Shown: positions 27,491 to 35,610 of the stretch, one piece after another
Numbering within the stretch: the stretch's first letter is position 1
Layout: every line of letters starts with the position of its first letter
NCBI GenBank assembly: GCA_944325445.1
Contig: CALVAG010000005.1
Coordinates: forward strand, 1 to 64,000
From: an uncultured Bacteroidales bacterium
Lineage (GTDB): Bacteria > Bacteroidota > Bacteroidia > Bacteroidales > UBA932
Length of the DNA: 64,000 bases
Reading direction: 5' to 3'
Notes under the pieces: model-generated
Told to the model about the DNA's origin: nothing
The model's input: the letters and a program-made list of their open reading frames with translations, nothing else
The model's database searches: none
Made by a program: the position numbers and the translations under genes

Positions 27491-27930
27491 GAGGCGGCGC
27501 TCCGTTTGCCGCATATACTGTGCAACTCCGCCTGTTTGAGCTGTGAAAACGGCTTTCTTCGTATATTTGTCGCTTACGCGCCACATATACTGTTCACGCC
27601 TCGAGGGTATCAAAAGCGAACTTTTGAATACCCTCACGCGTCTTTCTTCGAAAGACTTCTTTAACCCCCGCAGCCTGCAGTCTGCACCCCCTGAAGGGGG
27701 TATACACTCCTTTCAGTCGTGGTCCCTTCGGGACTTGCCCGGCATTTAACCGGAGGCATATCGGAGATATATGCGTGCCTTACGGCACCCACATCTGCTC
27801 GAGACCTCTGCTATTGCAAACGGGTTTGCATCGCAGAGACTTCTCGCATCTGCCACTTCGTTTTTAATATCTCCAAATGGTGGGGGCAAATGCAAATAAA
27901 TTTGCTCTGCTCTCGGCTTCTTCGTATATT
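27491..27930 (+). repeat. Non-coding array of short perfect hairpins
   Basis: About 440 bp with no credible gene. At least eight separate hairpins follow one another: 27603-27635 (14 bp, one bulge), 27640-27656 (7 bp), 27686-27701 (6 bp), 27722-27734 (5 bp), 27756-27774 (6 bp), 27775-27788 (5 bp), 27806-27838 (two-tier 6+6 bp) and 27886-27905 (6 bp). Two short motifs also recur: catatactgt(g/t)ca near 27514 and 27582, and cttcttcgtata near 27556 and 27918. Two unconvincing ORFs cross the region. Its function is unknown; a structured RNA or a mobile repeat remnant are the options. Confidence 0.6.
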
Positions 27931-27932
27931 CG
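27901..27932 (+). promoter_or_regulatory. Near-consensus promoter of the racemase/symporter operon
   Basis: TTTG (27901-27904), 20-nt spacer, TATATTCG (27925-27932; one mismatch to TAnnTTTG), 31 nt before ATG 27964. Confidence 0.5.
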
Positions 27933-27963
27933 CCTTTCGTCAAACCTTTTTTTAAAATTTTAT

Positions 27964-28659
27964 ATGCATACCGATAAAACACTTGGAGTATTGGGAGGAA
28001 TGGGACCTGCCGCTACCGCAGACTTTTTAAGAGTTCTCGCAGAGGTCACTCCGGCCGAAACAGACCAGGAGCACCCGAGAATGATTGTATATTCACATAC
28101 AGTAACGCCCGACAGGACAACGTTCATTCTGGGCAAGGGACCGGACCCTACCGAATATATCAAAGACGGGCTCAAAACGCTCATAGGATGGGGGGCGGAC
28201 CTGTTATGCGTAACATGCAACACAGCCCATTACTTTATAGACCAGTTCCGCGATGAAATTTCGAAACCGATTGTACATATCATAGACGAGACCATTGGAG
28301 AGGCTGCATCCCGTTCTCCGCAAGGGGCATGGCTTACCGCCACACTGGGAACGATGAGAACCGGGCTCTATCAAAGGCATGCCCAAAACAGCGGGTACGC
28401 GTTCAGAATCCCTTCCGAGCCGATGCAGGTGGAGATACACGACGTAACCGACATGGTAAAGGCAGGCAAGCACAAGGAGGCCGGAGAGAAGTTCAAAAAG
28501 ATTGTGGAGCAGCTTTGGGAAATCGAGCGTCTGCCGATTGTAGGCGCCTGCACCGAAATCCCCATTGCATATGCCAACACCGGATTAGACCCCAAGATGG
28601 GCATATCCTGTCTCGAAGCTCTGGCAAAAGGATGTGTAAGAGAACTTTATTACAAATAA
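27964..28659 (+). CDS. Aspartate/glutamate racemase family protein
   Basis: 231 residues. It starts MHTDKTLGVLGGMGPAAT, the family's N-terminal glycine loop. The two catalytic cysteines are in CVTCNTAH and VGACTEIPI, as in PLP-independent Asp/Glu racemases (YgeA/RacX type). The start at 27964 follows the promoter-like sequence at 27901-27932; the frame extends 87 nt upstream but without family similarity. It is followed after 19 bp by a dicarboxylate/amino-acid symporter, so uptake and racemisation of aspartate or glutamate is the likely shared role. Confidence 0.88.
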   Translation: MHTDKTLGVLGGMGPAATADFLRVLAEVTPAETDQEHPRMIVYSHTVTPDRTTFILGKGPDPTEYIKDGLKTLIGWGADLLCVTCNTAHYFIDQFRDEISKPIVHIIDETIGEAASRSPQGAWLTATLGTMRTGLYQRHAQNSGYAFRIPSEPMQVEIHDVTDMVKAGKHKEAGEKFKKIVEQLWEIERLPIVGACTEIPIAYANTGLDPKMGISCLEALAKGCVRELYYK

Positions 28660-28678
28660 CGGACAACCCGGCTTAAAT

Positions 28679-29914
28679 ATGAAAAAGATAAAGATTTCCC
28701 TACCGATACAGATACTCATAGCCCTCGCACTGGGAGTGATATTCGGAGTATTCTTCCATGAATATGTAAAATATATCAGCTGGGCAGGCGATATTTTCAT
28801 CAGATTGCTGAAGATGATTGTCGTGCCTATAGTAGTTTCGTCCATGATCGTGGGAGTGGCAAGCATTGGAAAGACCGGAGGACTCGGCAGAATAGCCACA
28901 AAGACATTGACTTTCTATGTCATCACTACATTGGTCGCCACATTCGTAGGACTGGCCCTTGTAAATACAATTGAACCTGGCGTGGGTTCGTCTCTGGTAA
29001 ACCAGGCCAACGGCGCCGAGCATCTGGCAGGAGCCGAAAGGGTACCGCTCGGCCAGCAGCTTATAAACATAGTCCCGGAAAACATCTTCCAGGATCTTGT
29101 AGAGAACGACATGCTCGCCATAATCTTCTTCTCCATACTTTTCGGTTACTTTGTAACCCTTGTGGGAGAAAAATCTTCCGCGACAATCATCAACTTCTTC
29201 GAGGCCGTATTCGAAGTGATAATGAAAATAGTCCTTACCATTATAAAGGTCGCTCCCATAGGAGTCTTCGCAATAGTGGCAAAGATGATTTCCATGCAGG
29301 CCGGAGATATGCAGAAACTGGCGGACATAGCCCAGAGCCTGGGCCTTTTCGTACTGATTATATGGATAGGGTGTGCAATCCACTTCTTTATAATAATGCC
29401 GTCGATAGTCTACTTTTTAGGACATGAAAACCCGTGGAGACATATGAAAAAGATGTCTACGGCAATTCTTACAGCCTTTTCTACATGTTCATCAGGAGCG
29501 GCCCTGCCCTTCTCCATGAAAGATTCCCAGGAGAAATGCGGAATATCCAACAAGATTGCGAGCTTTACGCTTCCTTTGGGCGCAACCATAAACATGAACG
29601 GCACGGCGCTGTATGAAGGTGTCGCGGTAATATTCATAGCACAGGTTTACGGCATAGACCTCTCGTTTTTGGAGCAGCTCATAATTGTAGTGACAGTCCT
29701 CTTTTCTGCAATAGGGGCGGCAAGTATTCCGATGGCAGGCCTTGTAATGCTTTCGGTTGCGCTTTCTGTAGCCGGGCTGCCTATGGAGGGTATAGGACTT
29801 GTACTTGCAGTCGAGCAGCTTTGCGATATGCCAAGAACTGCAACCAACTCATACGGAGATATGTGCGCAGCAGTGGTAATTGCGAAATCGGAAGGCGAAA
29901 AACTGACAATATAG
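28679..29914 (+). CDS. Dicarboxylate/amino acid:cation symporter (DAACS)
   Basis: 411 residues with the GltPh fold: helical hairpin HP1 around STCSSGAALPFSM, the NMNGTALYEG motif of TM7 that binds Na+ and substrate, and HP2 around GAASIPMAG with the RTATNSYGD motif of TM8. It imports glutamate, aspartate or C4-dicarboxylates with Na+ or H+ at the inner membrane. An Na+-coupled mode would fit the Na+-NQR present in this genome. It is co-transcribed with the racemase just upstream. Confidence 0.93.
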   Translation: MKKIKISLPIQILIALALGVIFGVFFHEYVKYISWAGDIFIRLLKMIVVPIVVSSMIVGVASIGKTGGLGRIATKTLTFYVITTLVATFVGLALVNTIEPGVGSSLVNQANGAEHLAGAERVPLGQQLINIVPENIFQDLVENDMLAIIFFSILFGYFVTLVGEKSSATIINFFEAVFEVIMKIVLTIIKVAPIGVFAIVAKMISMQAGDMQKLADIAQSLGLFVLIIWIGCAIHFFIIMPSIVYFLGHENPWRHMKKMSTAILTAFSTCSSGAALPFSMKDSQEKCGISNKIASFTLPLGATINMNGTALYEGVAVIFIAQVYGIDLSFLEQLIIVVTVLFSAIGAASIPMAGLVMLSVALSVAGLPMEGIGLVLAVEQLCDMPRTATNSYGDMCAAVVIAKSEGEKLTI

Positions 29915-29924
29915 TTTAGAATTA

Positions 29925-29956
29925 TTTGCAATTTATAATTTTTATAATTAATTTTG
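29925..29956 (+). promoter_or_regulatory. Promoter with PerR-like box between the -33 and -7
   Basis: -33 TTTG (29925-29928), 20-nt spacer, -7 TAATTTTG (29949-29956). The spacer contains TTATAATT-T-TTATAATT (29933-29949), close to the PerR/Fur-type consensus TTATAATTATTATAA. Repressor binding here would block the promoter. The start codon of the PerR-like gene is at 29976. Confidence 0.6.
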
Positions 29957-29975
29957 CGCCATAAAACTATTTTTT

Positions 29976-30380
29976 ATGCGCGACATTAAGGATAAAATCA
30001 AGCAAAGCGGCCTTAAGGCAACGCCACAAAGATTAGCTATTTACGACTCCATGTGCAGGCTCGGACACGCTTCGGCAGATATGGTGGTAGATGAACTGAA
30101 AGAGATTTTTCCATCCATAACCGTAGCGACCGTCTACAACGTTCTGGAATCTTTCGTAGAGGCAGGATTGCTTTCACGGAGGCTGAGCATGAACCATAAG
30201 ATGTACTTCGACGTTAATGTATATGAACATGCACATCTGTACGATACCGATTCGAACGTATATATGGATTACGACGACAGCGAATTGAATGCAATCGTAT
30301 GGGAGCATATAAAGAAGAATATGCCGCATGGATTCAATTTGAAGAACATAGATATCCAACTTATAGGAACAAGAAATTAA
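29976..30380 (+). CDS. Fur-family regulator, PerR-like
   Basis: 134 residues. A winged helix (LKATPQRLAIYDSMCRLGHA, TVATVYNVLESF) is followed by the metal-binding EHAHLYDTDSN segment. The usual CxxC pairs of the structural zinc site are absent; aspartates and tyrosine occupy that place (the only cysteine is near residue 26). It precedes rubrerythrin by 25 bp, and its own promoter carries a PerR-like box, so peroxide-responsive autoregulation is likely. Confidence 0.85.
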   Translation: MRDIKDKIKQSGLKATPQRLAIYDSMCRLGHASADMVVDELKEIFPSITVATVYNVLESFVEAGLLSRRLSMNHKMYFDVNVYEHAHLYDTDSNVYMDYDDSELNAIVWEHIKKNMPHGFNLKNIDIQLIGTRN

Positions 30381-30405
30381 ACAATAACAAAAACACCGAG
30401 TAATT

Positions 30406-30981
30406 ATGAACAGTTTAAAAGGCACCCAGACAGAGAAGAATCTTCTGCTTTCATTTGCAGGGGAGTCTCAGGCAAGAATGAGATACACCTACTTTGCAAG
30501 CGTTGCAAAGAAAGAGGGTTTCGAACAGATTTCCGCAATCTTTACAGAGACTGCAGACCAGGAAAAAGAGCATGCGAAACGTTTCTTCAAATTCCTTGAA
30601 GGCGGAAACGTAGAGATAACAGGAACTTTCCCTGCAGGCATAATAGGGACAACGGCCCAGAACCTCAAAGCCGCTGCCGAAGGCGAGCACGAAGAGTGGA
30701 CCGATATGTATCCTGCATTCGCAGAGACAGCTGCGAAAGAGGGCTTTACCGAAATTGCCAATGTATTCAGGAATGTTGCGAAGGCAGAGGCGGAGCATGA
30801 GGCAAGATACCGCGCACTGCTTGCAAGAGTGGAAAACGGGACAGTTTTCGAAAGGGAGACAGAGATAGAATGGCAGTGCCGCAACTGCGGATTCGTAATC
30901 AAATCAAAGAAGGCTCCGCTCAAATGTCCTGCATGCAACCACCCTCAGGCATATTTCGAGAGAAAGAAAGTAATAGATTAA
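30406..30981 (+). CDS. rbr: Rubrerythrin
   Basis: 191 residues. The N-terminal ferritin-like four-helix domain has the di-iron ligands in [12 protein letters not shown] and [10 protein letters not shown], repeated as [10 protein letters not shown]. The C-terminal rubredoxin domain has CRNCGF and CPACNHP for one Fe(SCys)4 centre. It reduces hydrogen peroxide in anaerobes using NADH-derived electrons. It is co-transcribed with the PerR-like gene and ends before a GC-rich terminator. Confidence 0.96.
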   Translation: MNSLKGTQTEKNLLLSFAGESQARMRYTYFASVAKKEGFEQISAIFTETADQEKEHAKRFFKFLEGGNVEITGTFPAGIIGTTAQNLKAAAEGEHEEWTDMYPAFAETAAKEGFTEIANVFRNVAKAEAEHEARYRALLARVENGTVFERETEIEWQCRNCGFVIKSKKAPLKCPACNHPQAYFERKKVID

Positions 30982-31001
30982 ACAATGCTACAACGTTTCA
31001 G

Positions 31002-31036
31002 AAGCCGGGCCGGGTAACCTGTCCGGCTTTTGTTTT
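31002..31036 (+). terminator. Terminator after rubrerythrin
   Basis: AAGCCGG (31002-31008) pairs with CCGGCTT (31023-31029), with GCCGGGTAACCTGT in the loop, followed by TTGTTTT. Confidence 0.8.
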
Positions 31037-31166
31037 CCGCCGCATTCCACAATACATATCATGGATTATATTACCTGAATTACGGATATTGCCTGTGTCA
31101 TTTGCAAAAAAGGGAGTTTTTTATTTTTTTGCACAAAATTACAATAACAAATTCTTATCAAGGCTT

Positions 31167-32651
31167 ATGTTGAGAAAAATCAGATTAACTGTCGCCATTA
31201 TCTTTTTCCTTGCATTGCTGCTGCTCTTTCTGGATTTCACTGGAAGCATTCATGCATGGATGGGATGGACGGCGAAAATACAGTTTATGCCGGCCGTTAT
31301 GGCACTGAATGTTACAGTTGTTGCGATATTGCTGGTTCTCACCCTTATTTTCGGGCGCATCTACTGCTCGGTTATCTGTCCCATGGGAATATTCCAGGAT
31401 ATCGCGGCATGGTTCGGGAAAAGGGCGAAAAAGAACCGCTATTCATACTCTCCGGCCATTTCATGGTTGAGATACACGGTTTTAGGCATATTCGTCATTG
31501 CCCTTATCGCAGGCATCGGCTCACTTGCCGCGCTGCTTGAACCATACAGCGCATTCGGAAGAATTGCAAGCAATCTGTTTGCGCCTGTTTATGCCGGAAT
31601 AAATAACCTCCTTGCCTATATTGCGGAAAGGGCGGAGAGCTACGCCTTCTACAGCACTGATATCTGGATTAAGAGTATGCCTGTTTTTGCAATAGCTGTC
31701 GCAACGTTTATAATAGTGGCGCTTCTTGCATGGAAAAACGGCCGTACCTACTGCAATACAATATGCCCGGTAGGTACCGTCTTGGGGTTCTTCGCAAGAT
31801 TTTCATGGTTCAAGCCGGTTATCGACAGTTCAAAATGCGTCAATTGCAAGGCATGCGAAAAAAACTGCAAGGCATCTGCGATAAACATAGCCGGACATAC
31901 CATAGATTACAGCCGCTGCGTGGCCTGCATGGACTGTATAGACAAATGCAATATAAACGCCATAAGTTATGTACATCCGCATAAAACTGCAGACAAGCCG
32001 GCGGAGAACGAGCAGAGCGTGAACAAAAACCGCCGCAGCTTCCTGACCGCCTCCGCTCTGGTTGCCGCGACCGCCACTCTCAGGGCTCAGGAAAAAAAGG
32101 TAGACGGCGGACTGGCCATCATCGAAGATAAGAAGATCCCCGAACGCTCCACCCCCATAGTTCCTCCGGGAGCATTGAGCCTGAAAAACTTCACGCAGCA
32201 CTGCACGGCATGCCAGCTTTGCGTCTCGGTCTGCCCCAACGGGGTGTTGCGCCCTTCTGCCGGTCTGATGACGCTTATGCAGCCGGAAATGTCGTATGAA
32301 AGAGGCTATTGCCGCCCGGAATGCGTCAAATGTTCCGAAGTATGCCCGTCAGGGGCGATAAAACCTATAACGGTTGCGGAAAAATCCTCGATTCAGATAG
32401 GCCATGCCGTATGGATAAGAGAGAACTGCATTCCGCTCACAGACGGCCGGAATTGCGGGAACTGCGCAAGACACTGCCCTACCGGAGCAATAGCCATGGT
32501 TCCTTCGGTCCCATCGGACAGCAATTCGATTAAAATACCGGTGGTAAACGTAGAGAAGTGTATCGGATGCGGCACATGCGAAAACCTCTGCCCCGCCCGT
32601 CCGTTGAGCGCAATATATGTAGAGGGGCATGAGGTCCACCGCACAATCTGA
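31167..32651 (+). CDS. Membrane polyferredoxin (NapH-like with fused Tat-type ferredoxin)
   Basis: 494 residues. Residues 1-210 hold about five helices and two cytoplasmic CxxxCP motifs (IYCSVICPMG, TYCNTICPVG) of the NapH/YccM family. They are followed by CVNCKACEKNCK and CVACMDCIDKC. Near residue 289 a twin-arginine segment (KNRRSFLTASALVAATATL) begins a second module with four more cluster motifs: CTACQLCVSVCP, CRPECVKCSEVCP, CGNCARHCP and CIGCGTCENLCP. The arrangement looks like a NapH-type membrane protein fused to a NapG-like ferredoxin. The start at 31167 follows a weak promoter region; the frame extends upstream into rbr without similarity. It is linked to an aldo/keto reductase. Confidence 0.85.
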   Translation: MLRKIRLTVAIIFFLALLLLFLDFTGSIHAWMGWTAKIQFMPAVMALNVTVVAILLVLTLIFGRIYCSVICPMGIFQDIAAWFGKRAKKNRYSYSPAISWLRYTVLGIFVIALIAGIGSLAALLEPYSAFGRIASNLFAPVYAGINNLLAYIAERAESYAFYSTDIWIKSMPVFAIAVATFIIVALLAWKNGRTYCNTICPVGTVLGFFARFSWFKPVIDSSKCVNCKACEKNCKASAINIAGHTIDYSRCVACMDCIDKCNINAISYVHPHKTADKPAENEQSVNKNRRSFLTASALVAATATLRAQEKKVDGGLAIIEDKKIPERSTPIVPPGALSLKNFTQHCTACQLCVSVCPNGVLRPSAGLMTLMQPEMSYERGYCRPECVKCSEVCPSGAIKPITVAEKSSIQIGHAVWIRENCIPLTDGRNCGNCARHCPTGAIAMVPSVPSDSNSIKIPVVNVEKCIGCGTCENLCPARPLSAIYVEGHEVHRTI

Positions 32652-32679
32652 TTTACACATAACAAGCAAACCGACAGAG

Positions 32680-34077
32680 ATGAAAAAAGGAAAAGATATA
32701 TCGCGCAGGAACTTCCTGAAAAAATTGGGAGCAGGCGCCACTACGATTACAGTTGCAGCCGCAGCTTCGGCATGCGGCGGTTCCGGTAAAGACAAAATTG
32801 CCTCCGCAGCCTCGGCCAAAAGGGAGATCCCTACCGATAAAATGACATACAGGGTAAACCATAACAATAATGACAGGGTCTCCATTCTCGGTTACGGATG
32901 TATGAGATGGCCTATGATTCCCAACCCGTCGGGCCAAGGCGAAATCGTAGACCAGGAGAGCGTAAACCGACTTATTGCATACGCAATGGAGCACGGGGTG
33001 AATTATTACGACACCTCCCCTGCATACTGTCAGGGATTCTCCGAAGGGGCGACAGGAGAGGCGCTGAGCCGGTTTCCGCGCGAAAAGTTTTTGGTTGCGA
33101 CAAAGCTTTCGAACTTCGCCCCGTCTACGTGGAGCAGGGAAAGTTCCATTGCCATGTACCGCAATTCATTCAAAGAGTTGAGAGTAGATGTCATAGACTA
33201 TTATCTGCTGCACTCGATAGGCAACGGAGGAATAGAGACTTTCAACAAACGCTACATAGAAAACGGCATGGTAGATTATCTCATGGAAGAGAGGAAAGCC
33301 GGCAGAATAAGAAATCTCGGTTTTTCATTCCACGGAACGAAAGAGGTGTTCGACCGGGTACTTGCAATGCATGAAAAGGTGCATTGGGATTTTGTGCAGA
33401 TACAGCTCAACTATGTAGACTGGCGCCACGCATCCGGTGCGAACGTAAATGCAGACTATCTCTATGCCGAGCTGGTCAAACGCAACATTCCGGCCATAAT
33501 AATGGAACCGCTGCTCGGAGGGCGTCTGTCCAATGTTCCCGAACATATCATGCTGCGTCTCAAACAGCAGCGCCCCGACGAGAGCGTAGCGTCATGGGCT
33601 TTCAGATTTGCAGGCTCGCCCGAAAACGTGCTCACCGTATTGAGCGGAATGACCTATATGGAGCATCTGCAGGACAATCTGCTCACATACTCGCCGCTTG
33701 TTCCGCTGAATGAGGATGATTACGTTTTTCTCGAAGAGACTGCCCAGCTGATGCTCAAATACCCCACGATACCCTGCAACGACTGCAAATACTGCATGCC
33801 TTGCCCGTATGGCATAGATATTCCGGGGGTATTGCTTCACTACAACAAATGCGTAAACGAAGGCAATGTTCCCAAATCTTCGCAGGACGAAAATTACAGG
33901 AAGGCAAGAAGGGCCTTTCTTATAGGTTACGACAGAAGCGTTCCGCGCCTCAGGCAGGCCGACCACTGCATAGGGTGCGCGCAATGCAACGAACATTGCC
34001 CTCAGAGTATAGATATACCGGCAGAGATGCAGCGGATAAACGACTTTGTAGAGCAACTCAAACAGGAGACCCTGTAA
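32680..34077 (+). CDS. Tat-exported aldo/keto reductase with C-terminal 4Fe-4S domain
   Basis: 465 residues. The leader has SRRNFLKKLGAGA, a twin-arginine motif, and ends near ASACGG, which could be a Tat lipobox. The AKR barrel follows (ILGYGCMRW, VNYYDTSPAY with the catalytic tyrosine nearby, IDYYLLHSIG). The C-terminal 100 residues contain CNDCKYCMPCPYGIDIP and CIGCAQCNEHCPQSIDIP, two 4Fe-4S motifs found in AKR-ferredoxin fusions. It starts 28 bp after the polyferredoxin, so electrons probably flow from it to an unknown periplasmic carbonyl substrate. ATG 32680 is chosen over an upstream in-frame ATG that overlaps the previous gene. Confidence 0.85.
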   Translation: MKKGKDISRRNFLKKLGAGATTITVAAAASACGGSGKDKIASAASAKREIPTDKMTYRVNHNNNDRVSILGYGCMRWPMIPNPSGQGEIVDQESVNRLIAYAMEHGVNYYDTSPAYCQGFSEGATGEALSRFPREKFLVATKLSNFAPSTWSRESSIAMYRNSFKELRVDVIDYYLLHSIGNGGIETFNKRYIENGMVDYLMEERKAGRIRNLGFSFHGTKEVFDRVLAMHEKVHWDFVQIQLNYVDWRHASGANVNADYLYAELVKRNIPAIIMEPLLGGRLSNVPEHIMLRLKQQRPDESVASWAFRFAGSPENVLTVLSGMTYMEHLQDNLLTYSPLVPLNEDDYVFLEETAQLMLKYPTIPCNDCKYCMPCPYGIDIPGVLLHYNKCVNEGNVPKSSQDENYRKARRAFLIGYDRSVPRLRQADHCIGCAQCNEHCPQSIDIPAEMQRINDFVEQLKQETL

Positions 34078-34079
34078 CG

Positions 34080-34490
34080 ATGGAAAAGCTGTTGGAGAAG
34101 CTCCGCGAGAGCGGCTCTTCATGTATCGTACAGAGCGCCGGCGGAGAGACAAGATATTTTCGCCAAAGGGGAGTTGCGGATCTTTACAGCCTGGTCTGCA
34201 ATGACCCTGCCTTTTTAAAGGGAGCGACAGTTGCAGACAAGGTTGTGGGAAAGGCGGCTGCGGCCCTGATGATAAAAGGCGGTGTGGCCTCTGTATATAC
34301 AAATATGATAAGCGAACCTGCCGCCGGGCTGCTTGCCGGCTCGGCCATAAAGGTATCGTACGGCCAAATTGTACACCATATAGAAAACAGAAGCAGGACA
34401 GACTGGTGCCCGCTTGAAAAACTGTTATATCGTGAATCCTCGATAGAGAAGATATTTACGGTTATTTCTGATTTCGTCGCTAATCTTTAA
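34080..34490 (+). CDS. DUF1893 domain-containing protein
   Basis: 136 residues. GADLYSLV-like GVADLYSLVCND and the glycine/alanine-rich VADKVVGKAAAALMIKGGVASVYTN segment match DUF1893, a small family with a cytidine-deaminase-like fold and unknown role. The start follows the AKR stop by 2 bp (taacgATG), indicating a three-gene operon with the polyferredoxin and the reductase. The 3' end overlaps the convergent sigma-factor gene by 11 bp. Confidence 0.82.
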   Translation: MEKLLEKLRESGSSCIVQSAGGETRYFRQRGVADLYSLVCNDPAFLKGATVADKVVGKAAAALMIKGGVASVYTNMISEPAAGLLAGSAIKVSYGQIVHHIENRSRTDWCPLEKLLYRESSIEKIFTVISDFVANL

Positions 34491-34977
34491 GCATCTCCAT
34501 CAGTTTCTGCCGTGAAAAGTGGATGCGGCTCTTTACCGTCCCCAACTTAAGCCCGAGTTCATCTGCAATCTCCTGATATTTATATCCCCCTTCGTGCATC
34601 TGGAAAGGTATTCTGAACTCCGGTTCGAGGGAATTTATCCGCCTTGTTATCTCACCGTAACCGAAATCGCTTTCCGGGCCGCGTTCAGCAGGTCTGTTGT
34701 TCAGTACATACTCCTGCACATCTTTGCACAAGAGCGTCTGTTTGCGCACCCTTTTGCGATAATCGTTTATGAAGGTATTTTTCATGATTGTAAACAGCCA
34801 CGCCTTGAGATTCGTAGAGAAATCGAATTTATCCTGATTGATCAAAGCTTTGTAACAGGTCTCCTGAAAGAGGTCCTGAGCATCCTCGTCATTCATTGTA
34901 AGCGAATATGCATATCTCTTGAGAGAAGGTGCCAAATCGACAACTTTTTCATCTATACCGACAGCTGCCCTTTCCAT
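34480..34977 (-). CDS. ECF-type RNA polymerase sigma factor
   Basis: 165 residues. Region 2 (NDEDAQDLFQETCYKAL, FSTNLKAWLFTIMKNTFIND) and region 4 (YKYQEIADELGLKLGTVKSR) are both complete. No anti-sigma gene lies next to it, so its signal is unknown. The start at 34977 is chosen because residues upstream in the longer frame do not resemble sigma factors. It is convergent with the DUF1893 gene. Confidence 0.9.
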   Translation of the reverse strand: MERAAVGIDEKVVDLAPSLKRYAYSLTMNDEDAQDLFQETCYKALINQDKFDFSTNLKAWLFTIMKNTFINDYRKRVRKQTLLCKDVQEYVLNNRPAERGPESDFGYGEITRRINSLEPEFRIPFQMHEGGYKYQEIADELGLKLGTVKSRIHFSRQKLMEMLKD

Positions 34978-35102
34978 AATACGTGGTGTTTTTTTGAATA
35001 TTGCCGGAGCGAAAAGCATGCCATCTCCCCTGCGAAAATATTCTTGGACATAAAGTTAATAAAAATGGAACAAACTTTACATCCATAATGCAAAAGATTT
35101 TA

Positions 35103-35132
35103 TTGTGAAATAAAAAATATTGTTTACATTTG
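35103..35132 (+). promoter_or_regulatory. Promoter of tRNA-Ser
   Basis: TTG (35103-35105), 19-nt spacer, -7 TACATTTG (35125-35132); the tRNA begins 18 nt later. Confidence 0.7.
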
Positions 35133-35149
35133 CAGTCCCAAACGGGATT

Positions 35150-35234
35150 GGAGAGGTGGTAGAGTGGTCGATTACGGCAGTCTTGAAAACTGTTGAGCTG
35201 AAAGGCTCCGGGGGTTCGAATCCCTCCCTCTCCG
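35150..35234 (+). tRNA. tRNA-Ser (anticodon TGA)
   Basis: 85 nt. The acceptor stem is GGAGAGG (35150-35156) with CCTCTCC (35227-35233) and discriminator G. The anticodon stem GCAGT/ACTGT-type holds loop CTTGAAA, giving anticodon TGA (serine, codon UCA). It has a long class II variable arm (TGAGCTGAAAGGCTCCG) and the T-arm GGGGGTTCGAATCCCTC. CCA is not encoded. Confidence 0.95.
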
Positions 35235-35368
35235 CAAGAAAAGTGGCTGCATCCGCAAGGATGCGGCTTTTTTATTTTATTTCCGACAGGAAGCCCTGCT
35301 TCCAATGGAGGAAAAATAAATAAAAAACAAAGCTGTTGCGCAGGCAACAGCAGCCACCTTTTCTTGCA
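35234..35368. repeat. Inverted repeat around the tRNA-Ser terminator
   Basis: GCAAGAAAAGTGGCTGC (35234-35250) is the reverse complement, with one extra base, of GCAGCCACCTTTTCTTGC (35351-35368). The left arm begins at the last base of tRNA-Ser. Inside lie the terminator and a TGTTGC/GCAACA hairpin. It may be a folded 3' trailer or an insertion footprint. Confidence 0.6.
35243..35275 (+). terminator. Terminator after tRNA-Ser
   Basis: GCATCC gcaa GGATGC (35249-35264) with flanking GGC/GCC pairs, followed by a run of seven T. Confidence 0.8.
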
Positions 35369-35460
35369 AGGGCCCGCCCGGCAAGGGCAATAGGGAATGC
35401 GCAGCCTGAAAGGCGAGCAAAATCCCTCGCCGCTATAAACCGAAGAAACGACTGTCAGAC
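35363..35460 (+). repeat. 98-bp tandem repeat, unit 1
   Basis: Starts cttgcaagggcc and ends cgactgtcagac. Unit 2 starts immediately after. The unit folds as CTTGC/GCAAG, then AGGGA/TCCCT enclosing GCCT-gaa-AGGC. Confidence 0.85.
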
Positions 35461-35558
35461 CTTGCAAGGGCCCGCCCGGCAAGGGCAATAGGGAATGCGC
35501 AGCCTGAAAGGCGAGCAAAATCCCTCACCGCTATAAACTGAAGAAACGGCTGTCAGAC
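35461..35558 (+). repeat. 98-bp tandem repeat, unit 2
   Basis: Identical to unit 1 except for three substitutions in its last third. No ORF spans the units. Confidence 0.85.
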
Positions 35559-35604
35559 CTTGCAAGGGCGATAGGGATGTCGGAGCTTGCGACGAAATCC
35601 CTAT
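35559..35604 (+). repeat. Diverged third repeat unit
   Basis: It begins with the same cttgcaagggc. The sequence then changes, but a hairpin at the same place is kept: TAGGGAT/ATCCCTA enclosing GTCG/CGAC. Confidence 0.6.
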
Positions 35605-35610
35605 ATTTCA

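Noticed and set aside
27543..27955. Two open frames (68 and 78 aa) in the hairpin array
   Set aside because: They run across perfect hairpins, have no family similarity or signal, and the composition follows the palindromes rather than codons.
31080..31166. Strong promoter for the polyferredoxin gene
   Set aside because: A T-rich run ending in TTTTTTTG is present, but the TA dinucleotide is two bases too far away for a normal -7 box.
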